DNA of 64,000 nt, from assembly GCA_963727075.1 (NCBI GenBank), contig CAVSET010000006.1, positions 1,364,001 through 1,428,000 of the forward strand, read 5' to 3'. The position numbers and the translations under genes are program-made. The stretch's first letter is position 1, and each line of letters begins with the position of its first letter. Below are positions 1 to 9,858 of this stretch, piece by piece. The notes below the pieces were generated by a model that worked only from the letters and a program-made list of their open reading frames with translations, had not been told where the DNA came from and made no database searches. The DNA comes from Bog-756 sp963727075 (lineage in GTDB: Bacteria; Actinomycetota; Acidimicrobiia; Acidimicrobiales; RAAP-2).

Positions 1-297
1 CAGCAGGAGCTCGCCGGGGCGACGCTCGAAGCGCCGCAAGTCGACCCGACTCCCTTCGAACAGCACCCGGCCGGCCTCGAACGCCGCCACCTTCCGTATG
101 GGGACGAAGAGGTCGCGGCCACCGATGTCCACCACCAACCCGACGACAGGAGGATGGGGGGACTCTCCGGCTCGGACGATCAGGTCCTGGACCTTGCCGA
201 GTCGATCTCCGGCCGCATCCACCAGCGGCCGCTTGATCACGCTCGACAGATGAAGGATCTCCGGTCCTGAGCCCGTCTCCGTCGTGTGAACGGTCAT
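1..297 (-). CDS. PRC-barrel domain protein, N-terminal part (MgtE_N/CBS-associated type)
   Basis: The first 99 codons of a gene that runs off the left edge, read from an ATG at 297. The translation contains LSSVIKRPLVDAAGDRLGKV, then a hydrophobic strand pattern (VVGLVVDIGGRDLFVPI) and RRFERRPGELLL. This matches the first PRC-barrel of the actinobacterial proteins that combine PRC-barrel, MgtE N-terminal and CBS domains, which are thought to accompany divalent-metal transporters. Only the barrel is visible, so the rest of the architecture is inference. It diverges from the acyl-CoA dehydrogenase gene. Confidence 0.65.
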   Translation of the reverse strand, partial: MTVHTTETGSGPEILHLSSVIKRPLVDAAGDRLGKVQDLIVRAGESPHPPVVGLVVDIGGRDLFVPIRKVAAFEAGRVLFEGSRVDLRRFERRPGELLL

Positions 298-438
298 GAC
301 GGCACCAGCGTAGACGGGTCCCTCCGTCCGGGTCATCGAGCCGGCACCGTCACCGGCGTGCGGCGGGGTCGTGCGGCGGGGGTCGTGTGGAGGGTCGATC
401 GATCCGAGCCCCCGGGCCCGAACGGTTAGTGTCGGAGC
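298..438. promoter_or_regulatory. Divergent intergenic region
   Basis: A 141-bp spacer between the leftward PRC-barrel gene and the rightward acyl-CoA dehydrogenase gene. Promoters for both must lie here if both are transcribed independently. It is GC-rich and I see no convincing -10/-35 pair, repeat or small ORF. Confidence 0.35.
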
Positions 439-1677
439 GTGGACCTGAGCTATCCCGTGGAGACCGAGGCCTTCCGGGCCGAGATCCGCCACTGGCTGAC
501 CGACAACCTCCCCGAAGGCTGGGGGACGTCGGGCTTCTCGATGACCCGCCAGGAGAAGAAGGCCTTCAACCGGGAGTGGACGAAGACGCTGTTCGAGGGT
601 GGATGGATCTGCGCCTCCTGGCCGAAGGAGTACGGGGGGAAGGGGCTCTCGCTGATGGAGTCCGTCGTCCTCAACGAGGAATTCGCCCGGGCGGAGGCCC
701 CGCTGAGGGCAGACTTCTTCGGCGACACCCTGGTCGGCCCGACCATCCTGCAGTGGGCCACCGAAGAGCAGAAGCAGACCTTCATCCCTGGCATCCTCAG
801 CGGCTCCATTGCCTGGTGCCAGGGCTTCTCCGAGCCCGACGCCGGCAGCGATCTCGCCTCGCTCAAGACCCGGGCCGAGCTCGACGGCGACGAGTGGGTC
901 ATCAACGGTCAGAAGGTGTGGACGACCCAGGCCCAGTTCGCCGACTACATCTTCCTGCTGGCCCGCACCGACCCCGATGCCCCGAAGCATGCCGGCATCT
1001 CCTACCTGCTGGTGCCGATGAAGCAGCCGGGGATCGACGTCCGTCCCATCGAGCAGGTGGACGGGAGTGCCGACTTCAACGAGGTCTTCTTCACCAATGC
1101 GCGGTGCCCGAGAGCCAACGTCGTCGGCGGTGAGAACAACGGCTGGAAGGTGGCCATGACCACGCTGGGGTTCGAACGGGGGTCGTCGGCCACGACAGGG
1201 CACCGCCGGTTCCACCGCGAGCTCGACAGCATCATCGCCACGGCCCGGGCCACCGGTCGCGCCCGTCACCCGCTCATCCGACAGCGCCTGGCCGCGGCAT
1301 GGACCAAGGTCAAGATCATGGAGATCAACGGCTACCGCTCGCTGACCGACGCGCTGAACGACACCCACCATGCCGCCGCCCTCGGGGCCTGCAACAAGAT
1401 GTTCTGGTCCGAATGCCACCAAGAGACGATGGATCTGGCCATGGACATCCTCGGGCTCGAGGGTCAGATCCTCACCGGCTCGCCGGCCGACATGGTCGAC
1501 GAGCGATTGCGTCGGGGCCGGGACGACTATCCGGTCAGCGAGCTCCAGGCCTCCTTCTTCTTCTCGAGGTCCGAGACGATCTGGGGCGGTACGGCTGAGA
1601 TCCAGCGCAATATCGTGGGTGAGCGGGTGCTGGGGCTGCCTAAAGAGCCGAAGCCCACCACCGCCGCCACTGCCTGA
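439..1677 (+). CDS. Acyl-CoA dehydrogenase family protein
   Basis: FAD-dependent alpha,beta-oxidation of an acyl-CoA thioester in the cytoplasm; the substrate cannot be read from the sequence. 412 aa, GTG start. The N-terminal helical domain is followed by the FAD/substrate signature WCQGFSEPDAGSDLASLKT (about residues 131-149) and VINGQKVWTTQAQFADY, and the C-terminal helical domain ends with ETIWGGTAEIQRNIVGERVL. The usual catalytic Glu of the short- and medium-chain enzymes (YEGT) is Gly here (WGGT), as in many actinobacterial FadE paralogues that use another base. The gene converges on the MFS gene with 13 bp between them, and nothing links it to the glycan genes. Confidence 0.9.
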   Translation: MDLSYPVETEAFRAEIRHWLTDNLPEGWGTSGFSMTRQEKKAFNREWTKTLFEGGWICASWPKEYGGKGLSLMESVVLNEEFARAEAPLRADFFGDTLVGPTILQWATEEQKQTFIPGILSGSIAWCQGFSEPDAGSDLASLKTRAELDGDEWVINGQKVWTTQAQFADYIFLLARTDPDAPKHAGISYLLVPMKQPGIDVRPIEQVDGSADFNEVFFTNARCPRANVVGGENNGWKVAMTTLGFERGSSATTGHRRFHRELDSIIATARATGRARHPLIRQRLAAAWTKVKIMEINGYRSLTDALNDTHHAAALGACNKMFWSECHQETMDLAMDILGLEGQILTGSPADMVDERLRRGRDDYPVSELQASFFFSRSETIWGGTAEIQRNIVGERVLGLPKEPKPTTAATA

Positions 1678-1690
1678 GCCACCGACCAGG

Positions 1691-2983
1691 TCAGGCGGCG
1701 TCTGTCCCCACCGGCTCGACCGAACGGGCCTCGATGGCCCGGGCGGCGACGTCGGACGGGTCGAACCGGCGCCGGCCGGCCTCATGCCGCCACATCAGCA
1801 GCCCGGCGGCGACAACGGTCGCCACCGCCCCGGTGAGGATGGCCACCCGCGGGCTGGACCACTGGGCGATGGCCCCGACCAGCGGGGCGCCGATCGGCGT
1901 GGTGCCGAGGAAGGCCATGGCATAGAGGGCCATCACCCGGCCGCGCATGGCCGGTTCGGCCCCCAGTTGGAGGCTGGCGTTGGCGGTGGCGATGAAGCCG
2001 ATTGAGGCCGCTCCCATCAACACGATGAGCACCGAGGCCACCGCCAGGGTGGGAGCACAGGCCACGGCGGCCATCAGGCCGCCGAAGACGAGGGCCAGCA
2101 CCTGCAGGAGGCGGGGGGTGGGCCGGGCCCGGTGGGCGGCGACAAGCCCACCGACCACCGCCCCGAGAGCCATGCACGAGGTGAGCAGCGAATAGGTAGC
2201 TGCGCCCCCGTGGAACGTCCCCTTGGCCAGCAGGGCCAGCGTCACCGTGAAGTTGTAGGCGAGTACGCCGATCAGGGCGATGGCCAGCAGCGTGTTGCGC
2301 AGGCCGGGGGTGCGCCAGACGTAGCGGAACCCCTCCCGGATCTGCCCGGTCGCCCTCGACACCCGCTCCGTCGGGTGCAACTCGTCGGTGCGCATCATCG
2401 AGAGCCCGATGATCACCGCCACATACGAGGCGGCGTTCACGAAGAAGCACGTCCCCAGCCCGAAGAGGGTGATGACCACGCCGCCGATGGCCGGCCCGAT
2501 CACCCGGCTGGCATTCATGACCACGGTGTTGAGGCTCACCGCGTTCGGGAGGTCTTCCCGCCCGACCATCTCCATCATGAAGGTTTGACGGCCGGGATTG
2601 TCGAACAGGTTCACCACCCCGAGCAATGCGGCCAGCACGTAGACCTGCCAGAGGTGCACCTGGTGGCTCACGACCAGAATGCCGAGCACCAGCGCCAGCA
2701 GGCCGCCGGCGCTCTGTGTCACGAACAGGAGGCCCCGCTTGTTGACGCGGTCGGCCGTCAACCCTCCGAACGGGCCGAACAGCAACATGGGCAGGAATTG
2801 GAGCCCGACCACGATGCCGAGGGCGACGCCGCTACCGGTCAGGTGCAGGACCAACCAGGCCTGGGCCACCGACTGCATCCAGGTCCCCGAGACCGAGATG
2901 AGCTGGGCGGTGAAATAGAGGCGGAAGTTCCGTATCCGGAGGGACCGGAAAGTGCGCCGCCCGGCCGACTGCAGGGCGGTCAC
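1691..2983 (-). CDS. MFS transporter, MFS_3/EntS-like exporter
   Basis: 430-aa integral membrane protein with about 12 hydrophobic segments, GTG start. The loop between TM2 and TM3 carries GPFGGLTADRVNKRGLL, which is the MFS signature (G-x-x-x-D-R-x-x-(K/R)R). The overall pattern fits the PF05977 exporter group that includes the enterobactin exporter EntS. Its GTG overlaps the TGA of the upstream marR-type gene (GTGA), so the two are translationally coupled. With a MarR regulator in front, export of a drug or small organic acid sensed by that regulator is the likely role; the substrate is unknown. Confidence 0.85.
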   Translation of the reverse strand: MTALQSAGRRTFRSLRIRNFRLYFTAQLISVSGTWMQSVAQAWLVLHLTGSGVALGIVVGLQFLPMLLFGPFGGLTADRVNKRGLLFVTQSAGGLLALVLGILVVSHQVHLWQVYVLAALLGVVNLFDNPGRQTFMMEMVGREDLPNAVSLNTVVMNASRVIGPAIGGVVITLFGLGTCFFVNAASYVAVIIGLSMMRTDELHPTERVSRATGQIREGFRYVWRTPGLRNTLLAIALIGVLAYNFTVTLALLAKGTFHGGAATYSLLTSCMALGAVVGGLVAAHRARPTPRLLQVLALVFGGLMAAVACAPTLAVASVLIVLMGAASIGFIATANASLQLGAEPAMRGRVMALYAMAFLGTTPIGAPLVGAIAQWSSPRVAILTGAVATVVAAGLLMWRHEAGRRRFDPSDVAARAIEARSVEPVGTDAA

Positions 2984-3486
2984 TGCTCCTCCAACGATGC
3001 CAGCCGCTCGAGCAGCACGGTGAGGGCGGCGAGCGCCTCACGGTCCTCGGGGGCCAGTCGTTGCAACTGGGCCGCCAGGTAGGCGTTCTTACGCGAACGG
3101 CTCCGGCGCAGAACGGCGTGACCCTTGGACGTGAGGGTGACCCGGGCCACCCGCCGGTCCTCGGGATCGGGCAGGCGGGACACATTGCCGGTGTCTTCGA
3201 GCGCGGCGACGATGCGGGTCATCGAGGGCGGCTGGACCGACTCCCGGGCGGCCAGTTCGCCGAGCGTGGGCGAGCCCAGCTGTCCGATGCTGGTGAGCGC
3301 CGAGGCCTGCGACGGGGTCAGTCCGCCAGCCGACTGTTGCCGCAGCCTCCGGTGGAGCCGGGTGACGGCCACCCGCAGCCGGGCGGCGACCTCCGTCTCG
3401 CCGGCGTCGGCCGACGCGACCCGGCCGGGCTCTCCGGTGCCGGCGAGGAGCGGTATCGGGGTGGGAGCGGTGGTCACGCCGTCCAT
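2980..3486 (-). CDS. MarR family transcriptional regulator
   Basis: 168-aa DNA-binding protein, ATG at 3486. A winged helix-turn-helix is visible: LTPSQASALTSIGQLGSPTL, then ELAARESVQPPSMTRIVAAL as the recognition helix region, and the wing LPDPEDRRVARVTLTSKG with the family's DxRxxxV/LxLT pattern. The N-terminal 35 residues are Pro/Thr-rich and probably disordered. It is first in a two-gene operon with the MFS exporter. A near-perfect inverted repeat lies against the start codon (3487-3509), which suggests autorepression of the operon with ligand release. Confidence 0.88.
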   Translation of the reverse strand: MDGVTTAPTPIPLLAGTGEPGRVASADAGETEVAARLRVAVTRLHRRLRQQSAGGLTPSQASALTSIGQLGSPTLGELAARESVQPPSMTRIVAALEDTGNVSRLPDPEDRRVARVTLTSKGHAVLRRSRSRKNAYLAAQLQRLAPEDREALAALTVLLERLASLEEQ

Positions 3487-3509
3487 ATTAGTTAGTTTTG
3501 CTATCTAAT
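3487..3509 (-). promoter_or_regulatory. Putative MarR operator
   Basis: Inverted repeat ATTAGTTAG - 5 nt - CTATCTAAT. The half sites match at eight of nine positions. It is the most AT-rich stretch for kilobases and starts one base upstream of the marR-type ATG. Such a position fits either a leaderless transcript with the operator over the promoter and start site, or an operator over the ribosome-binding region. This is typical in size and symmetry for MarR-family sites. Confidence 0.7.
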
Positions 3510-3692
3510 GGAACCCCCTGTCCCCCGGACCCGCCATGTTGGCGTCAGACGAGCGGCCGGGTGAGGCCTCGGTCAGAAGCCGTCCGCCCCGACCGAGGTG
3601 CGGGGAGGCCGGTTCCCATAACCGTCTCGGCCCTCTGGCCGGCTCCGAACGGTCACTACAGTCCGTCTGGTGACTGGCGCCGTGCGGGGACC

Positions 3693-5742
3693 ATGACGGT
3701 CGAGCTCGGGGCCGACCCCGCCTCTCGACCTGACAGCCGGCGCGTCGATGCTGGGGCCGGTGCGACGCCCGAGATGACGACGGCGGCCCTGCGCAGAGAG
3801 CCGGGCGGCCACGTCGCCCTCCTCCACGTCGGGGTGTTCGCTCTGTACCTGGCGGTGTCAGTCGGGCTGTGGTGGCGGGTATGGGTCACCGGAGCCCCGT
3901 CGACGACAATCACCAGTGGGTGGGGAGACCCGTCTCAGGAAGTGTGGTGGTTGGGCTGGCTCCCCTGGTCCATCCTGCACCTCCACAATCCCTTCTTCAC
4001 CCATGCCATGAACGCCGGCATGGGTGGCGTCAACGGGCTGGCCAACCCTTCGATCTACCTGCCCGCGCTGGTCGTGGCCCCGATCACCTTGGTGTCCGGC
4101 CCGGTCCTCTCGTTCAACGTGATGGCCACCGTCATCCCCGCCTTCTCCGGTTGGTGCATGTTCGTGCTGTGCCGGCGACTGACCTCGTTCGTGCCCGGTC
4201 AGGTCGTGGCCGGTGCCCTCTGGGGGTTCTCGCCGTTCGTCGTCACCAACCTGCCACTCGGCCATCTCAACCTGGTGACCGGGTACTTCCCGCCGTTGGC
4301 CGCCTTGGTCGCCGTCAACTTGGTCTGCGGTCGCCGTGGTGGCAGCGGTTCGAGGCGCCGTTCCGTCCGTCGGCGATTCTCGGAGCGCGACGGTCTCGAA
4401 CTGGGCTGGCACTGGCTGGGTTGGTCATCAGCCAGTTCTTCGTCGGGACCGAGATGCTCGTCGATGCGGCCCTGATCGGAGGCATTGCCGTCCTGGCCAT
4501 CGTGGTCCTGATGCCCTCCGCCGTGTGGGCCGCCGGCCGGCGCATCGCCACCGGCCTCGCCGTCGCCGGCGTCGCCTCGGCGACCGTGCTCGCCTACCCG
4601 GCGTGGTATGCGATTGCCGGACCGGCCACCGTGAGCGGGGACATCTGGGGGAACAACGGCCTCGGCCTCGACGGGTCCACCGTGCTGCAGCCCGGTCCGC
4701 TGGTGCACCGAACCGGTGTGCTCACCGCCCTCGTCGGCTACCTCGGACCGAGCGGTCCGAGCTACCTGTACCTCGGGATCCCACTGGTGGCATTCCTGGC
4801 CGTCTCGGCGGTCGTCTGGTACCGGCGCAGACCGGCATGGGTCCTGGTAGTGACCGGCGCGGTGGCGTTCGCTTTTGCCTTCGGCCAGCCCCTGGAGGGC
4901 CCGGCTCGACCGTGGGGCAGGTGCCCATCTTCCAGAAGGTCCAGCCCCAGCGCTTCGCCGACTTCGTCATGTTGGCGGCGGCCCTGCTCCTGGCCATCTC
5001 TCTGGACGGCTGGGCCAAGGCGGCGGGCGGCACCGTGGCCAGGAGAGCCACTGGGGGGCCGACCCCGCGCTCGACGGCCACCGGTCATGGCACTATCGCC
5101 ACCGATGGCTGGTACCCGCCGTCCTGGCCGCGGTGGGCGTGGCCGTCCTCGTTCCGATCGCCGCCACCTACACCGTCTTTGTGGCGCATCCCCAGGCCAT
5201 GCCGGACTGGTACCTGACGTCGGCCCGGGCTTTGCCCGAGGGCACCCGGGTGCTCACGGTTCCCCTGCCGGTCCTCTTCCCCACCAGTGCCATGGAGTGG
5301 CAGGCCCGGGACGACTTCCGCTTCGACATGGTCGGGGGCTACGCCATCGTGCCCGGAAGAGACGGGCACACCGACTCATTGCGCTCGCCGTTCCTCGGGC
5401 GCGACGAGAACGGTGCAGGACCTGTCGTTCGCGGAGGCCGACCTACCGTCCCAACCGAACGTCCAGACCCTGCAGGTGCGCCAGCAGTTGCGCCGTTGGG
5501 GGGTGGACGTGGTCGTGGTGTCGCCACCGACCCTCCGGCCCGCGTTCGCCGCCTCCTACCTCGCCGCGGTGATCGGCCGACCGCCCGCCTACGTGCGGGG
5601 GGCATGGGTCTGGGTCGGGCTCGGAACGTCGTCACCCCGTCCGCTCGCCGCCGGGGTCATGCGCGCCTGCGCGGCCCGGGCGCAACGATCGCCGGACCCG
5701 ATGGCCGGCCCGAACTGCGTGATGAGCGAGACCCATCCGTGA
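3693..5742 (+). CDS. GT-C-like polytopic membrane protein, paralogue 1 (frameshifted)
   Basis: Member of a four-paralogue family in this window. From the ATG at 3693 it reads VGLWWRVWVTGAP...TSGWGDPSQEVWWLGWLPWS, then HAMNAGMGGVNGLANPSIYL and GALWGFSPFVVTNLPLGHL. Reading then needs frame changes near 4330-4420, 4900, 5055 and 5415. The family continues through VISQFFVGTEML, YPAWYAIAGPATV, EWQARDDFRFDMVGG and the conserved end RRWGVDVVVVSPPTLRP...RGAWVWVG, stop at 5742. Expected length is about 680 aa, with 10 or more TM segments and an extracytoplasmic C-terminal domain. By fold and context it is probably a lipid-linked-sugar-dependent glycosyltransferase; this is inference. Unlike its paralogues it has WGD in place of CGCGD in the first loop. 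Confidence 0.6.
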
Positions 5743-5767
5743 CCCGGGCGCACGACAGGGGCCCGGG
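5743..5767. terminator. Candidate bidirectional terminator hairpin
   Basis: CCCGGGC (5743-5749), an 11-nt loop, and GCCCGGG (5761-5767). The stem is a perfect 7 bp of G/C pairs starting directly after the TGA of the rightward gene, in a 50-bp gap before the end of the leftward acyltransferase gene. There is no T tract on either side, so it is a weak intrinsic terminator at best. Confidence 0.4.
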
Positions 5768-5792
5768 ACCGACGCCCCGGTTCCGTCTCCGT

Positions 5793-7829
5793 TCATCGCC
5801 TTCCCGTTGCCGACCGGGCCGTCAGCCCCAACTGGGCCACCGTCGGCAGGATCTGAGGCTGGAGCCACTCACCTCCCGGCTTGGAAATGTGGATGCCGTC
5901 AGCCCACCGGACGGCGACTCCATCGATCACCGATCGGAAATGACCTCCGGGGTCAAGCAGCTTGTGGAGATCCACCACGGTGACAACTCTGCTGTGCTGT
6001 CTGGCCACGTCGGCCAAGATGTCATTGAACTCGGTCACCCGGTTCGGATCGTTCTCGGGATAGGTCGATCCATTCGGTGCTTCTTGCGGTGGATCGATAG
6101 CAGGCATGGTGAGCACCACGACCTTGGCCCCTCGCGCCGAGAGTACGTCCACGACCTGATTGATCTCCGCGGTCAGGTGAGCGTTCCATGCCGGTTGGCC
6201 GATGTGCACGATGAGGCCGTCGTCCAGATGATCGGTGATGTCCCAGCGGCCGACGAGCAACCCCACCACATCAGGATGGTTGAGCGCGACCTCGCTGGCA
6301 AAAAACGTCCTCCAGTCCTTGCAGGCCGAAACCGGAGAGGTGATGTTGCCGTCCGCAATGGCCTGCAGGTCGTCGAGATCGCATCCGAGGTCTCCGCGGT
6401 TGATGACCTGGACCCCGAAGCGCTCCACGCTCCCCACCTGGAGACCGACCCCCAGAGTGAGTGCCACCGAGTCACCGAGGAGCAGGAACCGCACCGGCTT
6501 GGTGGTGAATGCCCCGGCGGCGGTGAGTGACTGGCGCTCGGCGATGGGCATCGAGTCGGCCACTCGCACGGCGGCCGTGGCCGGCACCACGGTCCCGGCC
6601 ACGACCACGGCCACGGTGGCCACCATGAGGGCGGTGGCCGGGACGGCGGCCCTCAGGCTGCGCCAGAAGGTCCCGTACATGACCGGCCGCTCGACCAGGT
6701 AGTAGCTGGCGGCGGCGAGACCCAGGGTGGCGGCGAAGCGGATGGCCAACAGGGGCAGGCCGGCCCGCCCGGTGCGGGCGGCATCCAGGTACACATAGAC
6801 CGGGTAGTGCCAGAGATAGGCGCCATAGGAGATGGTGCCGATCCACACCATGGGCCGGAGGGACAGACCCCAGGCGATGGGCCCGGTCGGCACGCACACC
6901 GCCCCGATGATGATGGCCGCCGCCGACAGGGCCGAGAGGAAGAACCCGCCCCGGTAGTCGAAGGCGGCCGTGCCGATCTGGCGGTAGGTGAGGGCGAGGG
7001 TGCCGGCCAGGCCGCTCAGGCCGACGACCACCAGGGCCGCCCGGGCCAGGGCCGAGCGGGCGACCGGGGCCATGCCGTCGTTCCCCCGGTGCATCTGGAC
7101 GAGGGTCATGGCACAGGCCATGGTCGCCCCGACCAGGATGGACTGGGCGTGGGTGTCGGTGCCGAAGTAGAGCCGGGTGATGTCGGCCCCTGGGTGGTAC
7201 AAGAGGGCCATCTCGGCGGCCGAGGCGAGGGCCCCGGCGGCCGAGACCAGGAGCAGGGCCCGGAGACCCCGGGCGAAGCTCCGGGCGAGGACCATCACGG
7301 CCAGCACCACCAGCGGCCAGACCAGGTAGAACTGCTCCTCGACGGCCAGGGACCAGGTGTGGGTGAGGGGGGAGACCGCCCCCGTCGCCACGAAGTAGTT
7401 GCCGCTGCCGGCGATCTGGAACCAGTTGGAGAAGTAGAACAAGGCCGACAGGGCGCTCATCCGGAAGTCGGGGTAGAGACCGGCCGGCTCGGCGAAGCGC
7501 ACCAGCACGGTGACGGCCACCAGCACCACCACCAAGGCGGGCAGAAGCCGGCGGGCCCGGCGCAGCCAGAAGGCCGACAGCTTGATCCGGCCCCTCCTCC
7601 GGTACTCGCCGACCAGCAGCCCGGTGATCAGGTAGCCCGACAGGACGTAGAAGATGTCCAGGCTGAAGAAGCCCCCCCGGAGCCACCCCAACCCGAAGTG
7701 GTAGCCCATGATGATGAGGAGGGCCAGCGCCCGGAGGCCGTCGAGCGCGGGCACCCGCTCCCTGCCGGTGGCCGACGAGCGGGCCCTCGGCGTGCCCGGG
7801 TCGTCATCGGTCCGGCGGTCGACGCTCAC
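5793..7829 (-). CDS. OafA-type membrane O-acyltransferase with C-terminal SGNH domain (B)
   Basis: 678 aa from GTG at 7829, unbroken. Residues about 25-365 are acyltransferase-3: LDGLRALALLIIMGYHFGLG with the family's key His, WLRRARRLLPALVVV, THTWSLAVEEQFYLVWPL, YFGTDTHAQSILVG and ISYGAYLWHYPVYVYLD, about 10 TM segments. An extra TM (ATALMVATVAVVVAG) leads to an extracytoplasmic SGNH domain: LLLGDSVALTLG with the nucleophile Ser, and WADGIHIS with the Asp-x-x-His pair. OafA-like proteins pass acyl groups across the membrane to the SGNH domain, which O-acylates glycans. The start overlaps the stop of the upstream paralogue (GTGA). It is the last gene of the leftward arm. Confidence 0.88.
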   Translation of the reverse strand: MSVDRRTDDDPGTPRARSSATGRERVPALDGLRALALLIIMGYHFGLGWLRGGFFSLDIFYVLSGYLITGLLVGEYRRRGRIKLSAFWLRRARRLLPALVVVLVAVTVLVRFAEPAGLYPDFRMSALSALFYFSNWFQIAGSGNYFVATGAVSPLTHTWSLAVEEQFYLVWPLVVLAVMVLARSFARGLRALLLVSAAGALASAAEMALLYHPGADITRLYFGTDTHAQSILVGATMACAMTLVQMHRGNDGMAPVARSALARAALVVVGLSGLAGTLALTYRQIGTAAFDYRGGFFLSALSAAAIIIGAVCVPTGPIAWGLSLRPMVWIGTISYGAYLWHYPVYVYLDAARTGRAGLPLLAIRFAATLGLAAASYYLVERPVMYGTFWRSLRAAVPATALMVATVAVVVAGTVVPATAAVRVADSMPIAERQSLTAAGAFTTKPVRFLLLGDSVALTLGVGLQVGSVERFGVQVINRGDLGCDLDDLQAIADGNITSPVSACKDWRTFFASEVALNHPDVVGLLVGRWDITDHLDDGLIVHIGQPAWNAHLTAEINQVVDVLSARGAKVVVLTMPAIDPPQEAPNGSTYPENDPNRVTEFNDILADVARQHSRVVTVVDLHKLLDPGGHFRSVIDGVAVRWADGIHISKPGGEWLQPQILPTVAQLGLTARSATGRR

Positions 7830-9858
7830 GGGGTGCGGGCCGCCATCCCCAAGTTGGCGACCAGGGGGAGAATCGCAGGCTGGAGCAATGCGCCGCCGGC
7901 GAAGCTGATGTGGATGCCGTCGCTCCATCGCACGGTGAAGCCCGGATCTGCACTGGTAGTGCCCGGCCTGGGTCGAGCAGCCGGTTGAGGTCGACCAGGG
8001 TGACGATGCTCCGGCGGCGGTCGCGCAGCCTGGGCCAACAGGCGGTTGAAGTCCTGGAGCACGCGAGGGGTCGTTCTCCGGGAACGGCGAGCCGTCGGCC
8101 GCCTCATTCGGAGGGTTCATAAAGGGCATGGTGAACAACACGACGCGGGCGCCGTCCGACGAGAGGACGTCCACCGCCTGGTCGATCTCGGCGACGAGGT
8201 GGCGTCCCAGGCCGGTTCGCCGACGTGCACCCACTGGCCCTGCCAGAGGTGGTCGCTCACCTCCCAGCGACCGATGAGCAGCCCGACCACATCGGGACGT
8301 AGCCGGTCGATGCCGGCCCGCCAGGACGTCCTCCAGTCGGCGCATCCCGGAGTGGGCGGATCGACGGTGCCGCTCAGCCGGACCTCGACGTCGTCGAGGT
8401 CGCACCCGAGCGTCGCCCCGTCGTACACCGCGGACGCCGTAGTGCCCGACCGATTCGGCGGCCAACCCGACACCGAGGGTCAGCGCCACCGAGTCACCGA
8501 CGATGGCGAAGCTGATCGGGTGCCGGCCGAAGGCGCCGGCGGCCGACAGCGACTGCCGCTCGGCCGTAGTCAGCCCTCTCCCAGCCGGCCCGGCAATCGA
8601 CGGGGTGGCCGGCCCCACGGTGGCGAGGAGCACGACGGACGCGGTGACGGCGGTCGCCACCGCCGCGGAGGTCAGGCCGGTGCGGCTGCGGAAGAACCGA
8701 CCCCGCCGGACGGGCTCCTCGAGGGCGAAGAAGGAGACGGTGGCCAGCGCGAAGGTGGCGGCCAGCCGGGCGGCCAGGAGCCCCGGGCCGTCCAGCCCGG
8801 TGTGGGCGTGGTTGATGACCAGGAAGAGCGGCCAGTGGTAGAGGTAGAGCCCGTAGGAGATCCGCCCGATGAACACCAGTGGGGCGAGGGAGCAGAGCCG
8901 GGGCAGCGGTGAGGTGGGCACGGTCACGCAGGTGACGATGACCGCGCCCGCCGCCACCGCCACCAACAAGAACCCACCCCGATAGAGGAAGGTCTCCTGG
9001 CCGACCAGGGCATGCCAGGCCCACACCAGGAAGAGCGCACCGATCAGCCCGGGCAGCGACCACCACCGGCGCTGGCGGAGCGTGGTGACCCACCGGTCCG
9101 GCACGATGGCGAAGGTGCTCCCGGCGCCCGGCCCGACCGCCCCGAGGAACGACCCGACCAGCAGGGCCTGGGCTCTGGTGTCGGTGCCGTAGTAGAGACG
9201 GTCCACCGACAACCCGGCCCCCCACAGGGCGACCATGAGCGCGGACGAGGCGATGGCCCCCGCCGCCGCGAGCCACGGCCAGCCGCGCCACACCCCACCG
9301 CCGGACCACGAACAGCGCCACCAGCGGCCAGACCAGGTAGTACTGCTCCTCGACCGCCAGCGACCAGGTGTGCAGGAGTGGTGACGGCGCGGCGGCCTGA
9401 TGGAAGTAGCCCTGGTCGGAGAGGATGAAATGCCAGTTGGCCACGTAGGCCAGGGTCGAAAGGGCGTCGCCGCGGATGGCGGCCACGTCCACCGAGCCGG
9501 CAAAGACGGCGGCATAGGCGGCCACGCCGAGCACCAGGACGAACAGGGCGGGGAGGAGGCGGCGGGCGCGCTGGGCCCAGAACCGGCCGAGCCTGACCGA
9601 GTGGCGGGTGGCCAGCTCCCGGCAGAGCAGCGTGGTGATGAGGTACCCCGACAGCACGAAGAAGACGTCGACCCCGAGCAGGCCCCCACCCATCCAGCCG
9701 ATGCCGAAGTGGTAGAGCAGCACCGCCATGACGGCGAAGGCCCTGATGCCGTCCAGGGCCGACAGCCGGTATTCACGGCCGGACCGGGTCGGTGAGGACG
9801 GGACAACCACTGCCACTTCGGGAAGCACCCGGCTGGAAGGGGGGACGACGCTCGTCAC
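7826..9858 (-). CDS. OafA-type membrane O-acyltransferase with C-terminal SGNH domain (A, frameshifted)
   Basis: Paralogue of the following gene, GTG at 9858 overlapping the stop of the GT-C gene upstream. The first part reads LDGIRAFAVMAVLLYHFGIG, AQRARRLLPALFVLV and LHTWSLAVEEQYYLVWPLVA. After a frame change near 9297 it continues YYGTDTRAQALLVGSFLGAV and GRISYGLYLYHWPLFLVINH, then the SGNH part FAIVGDSVALTLGVGLAA. Further frame changes near 8432, 8205, 8065 and 7965-8030 are needed to keep DVVGLLIGRWEVSDH, VVLFTMPFMNPPNEA and VRWSDGIHIS in one protein of about 675 aa. All catalytic motifs survive, so sequence errors are more likely than decay. Confidence 0.7.

Noticed and set aside
4875..6530. 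A 551-codon plus-strand open frame
   Set aside because: Only about 5055-5415 is real (part of the GT-C paralogue 1); the rest is shadow of the paralogue's other frames and of the convergent acyltransferase gene.
6807..7988. A 393-codon plus-strand open frame
   Set aside because: It is antisense to the intact acyltransferase-SGNH gene and has repetitive Gly/Asp/Pro/Arg content without any domain.
5793..9806. A single 1337-residue open frame that would be a double acyltransferase
   Set aside because: The downstream half is a complete protein from GTG 7829. The upstream half is only partly in frame; its true N-terminus, middle and C-terminus lie in other frames and its stop overlaps GTG 7829. 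These are two adjacent genes.
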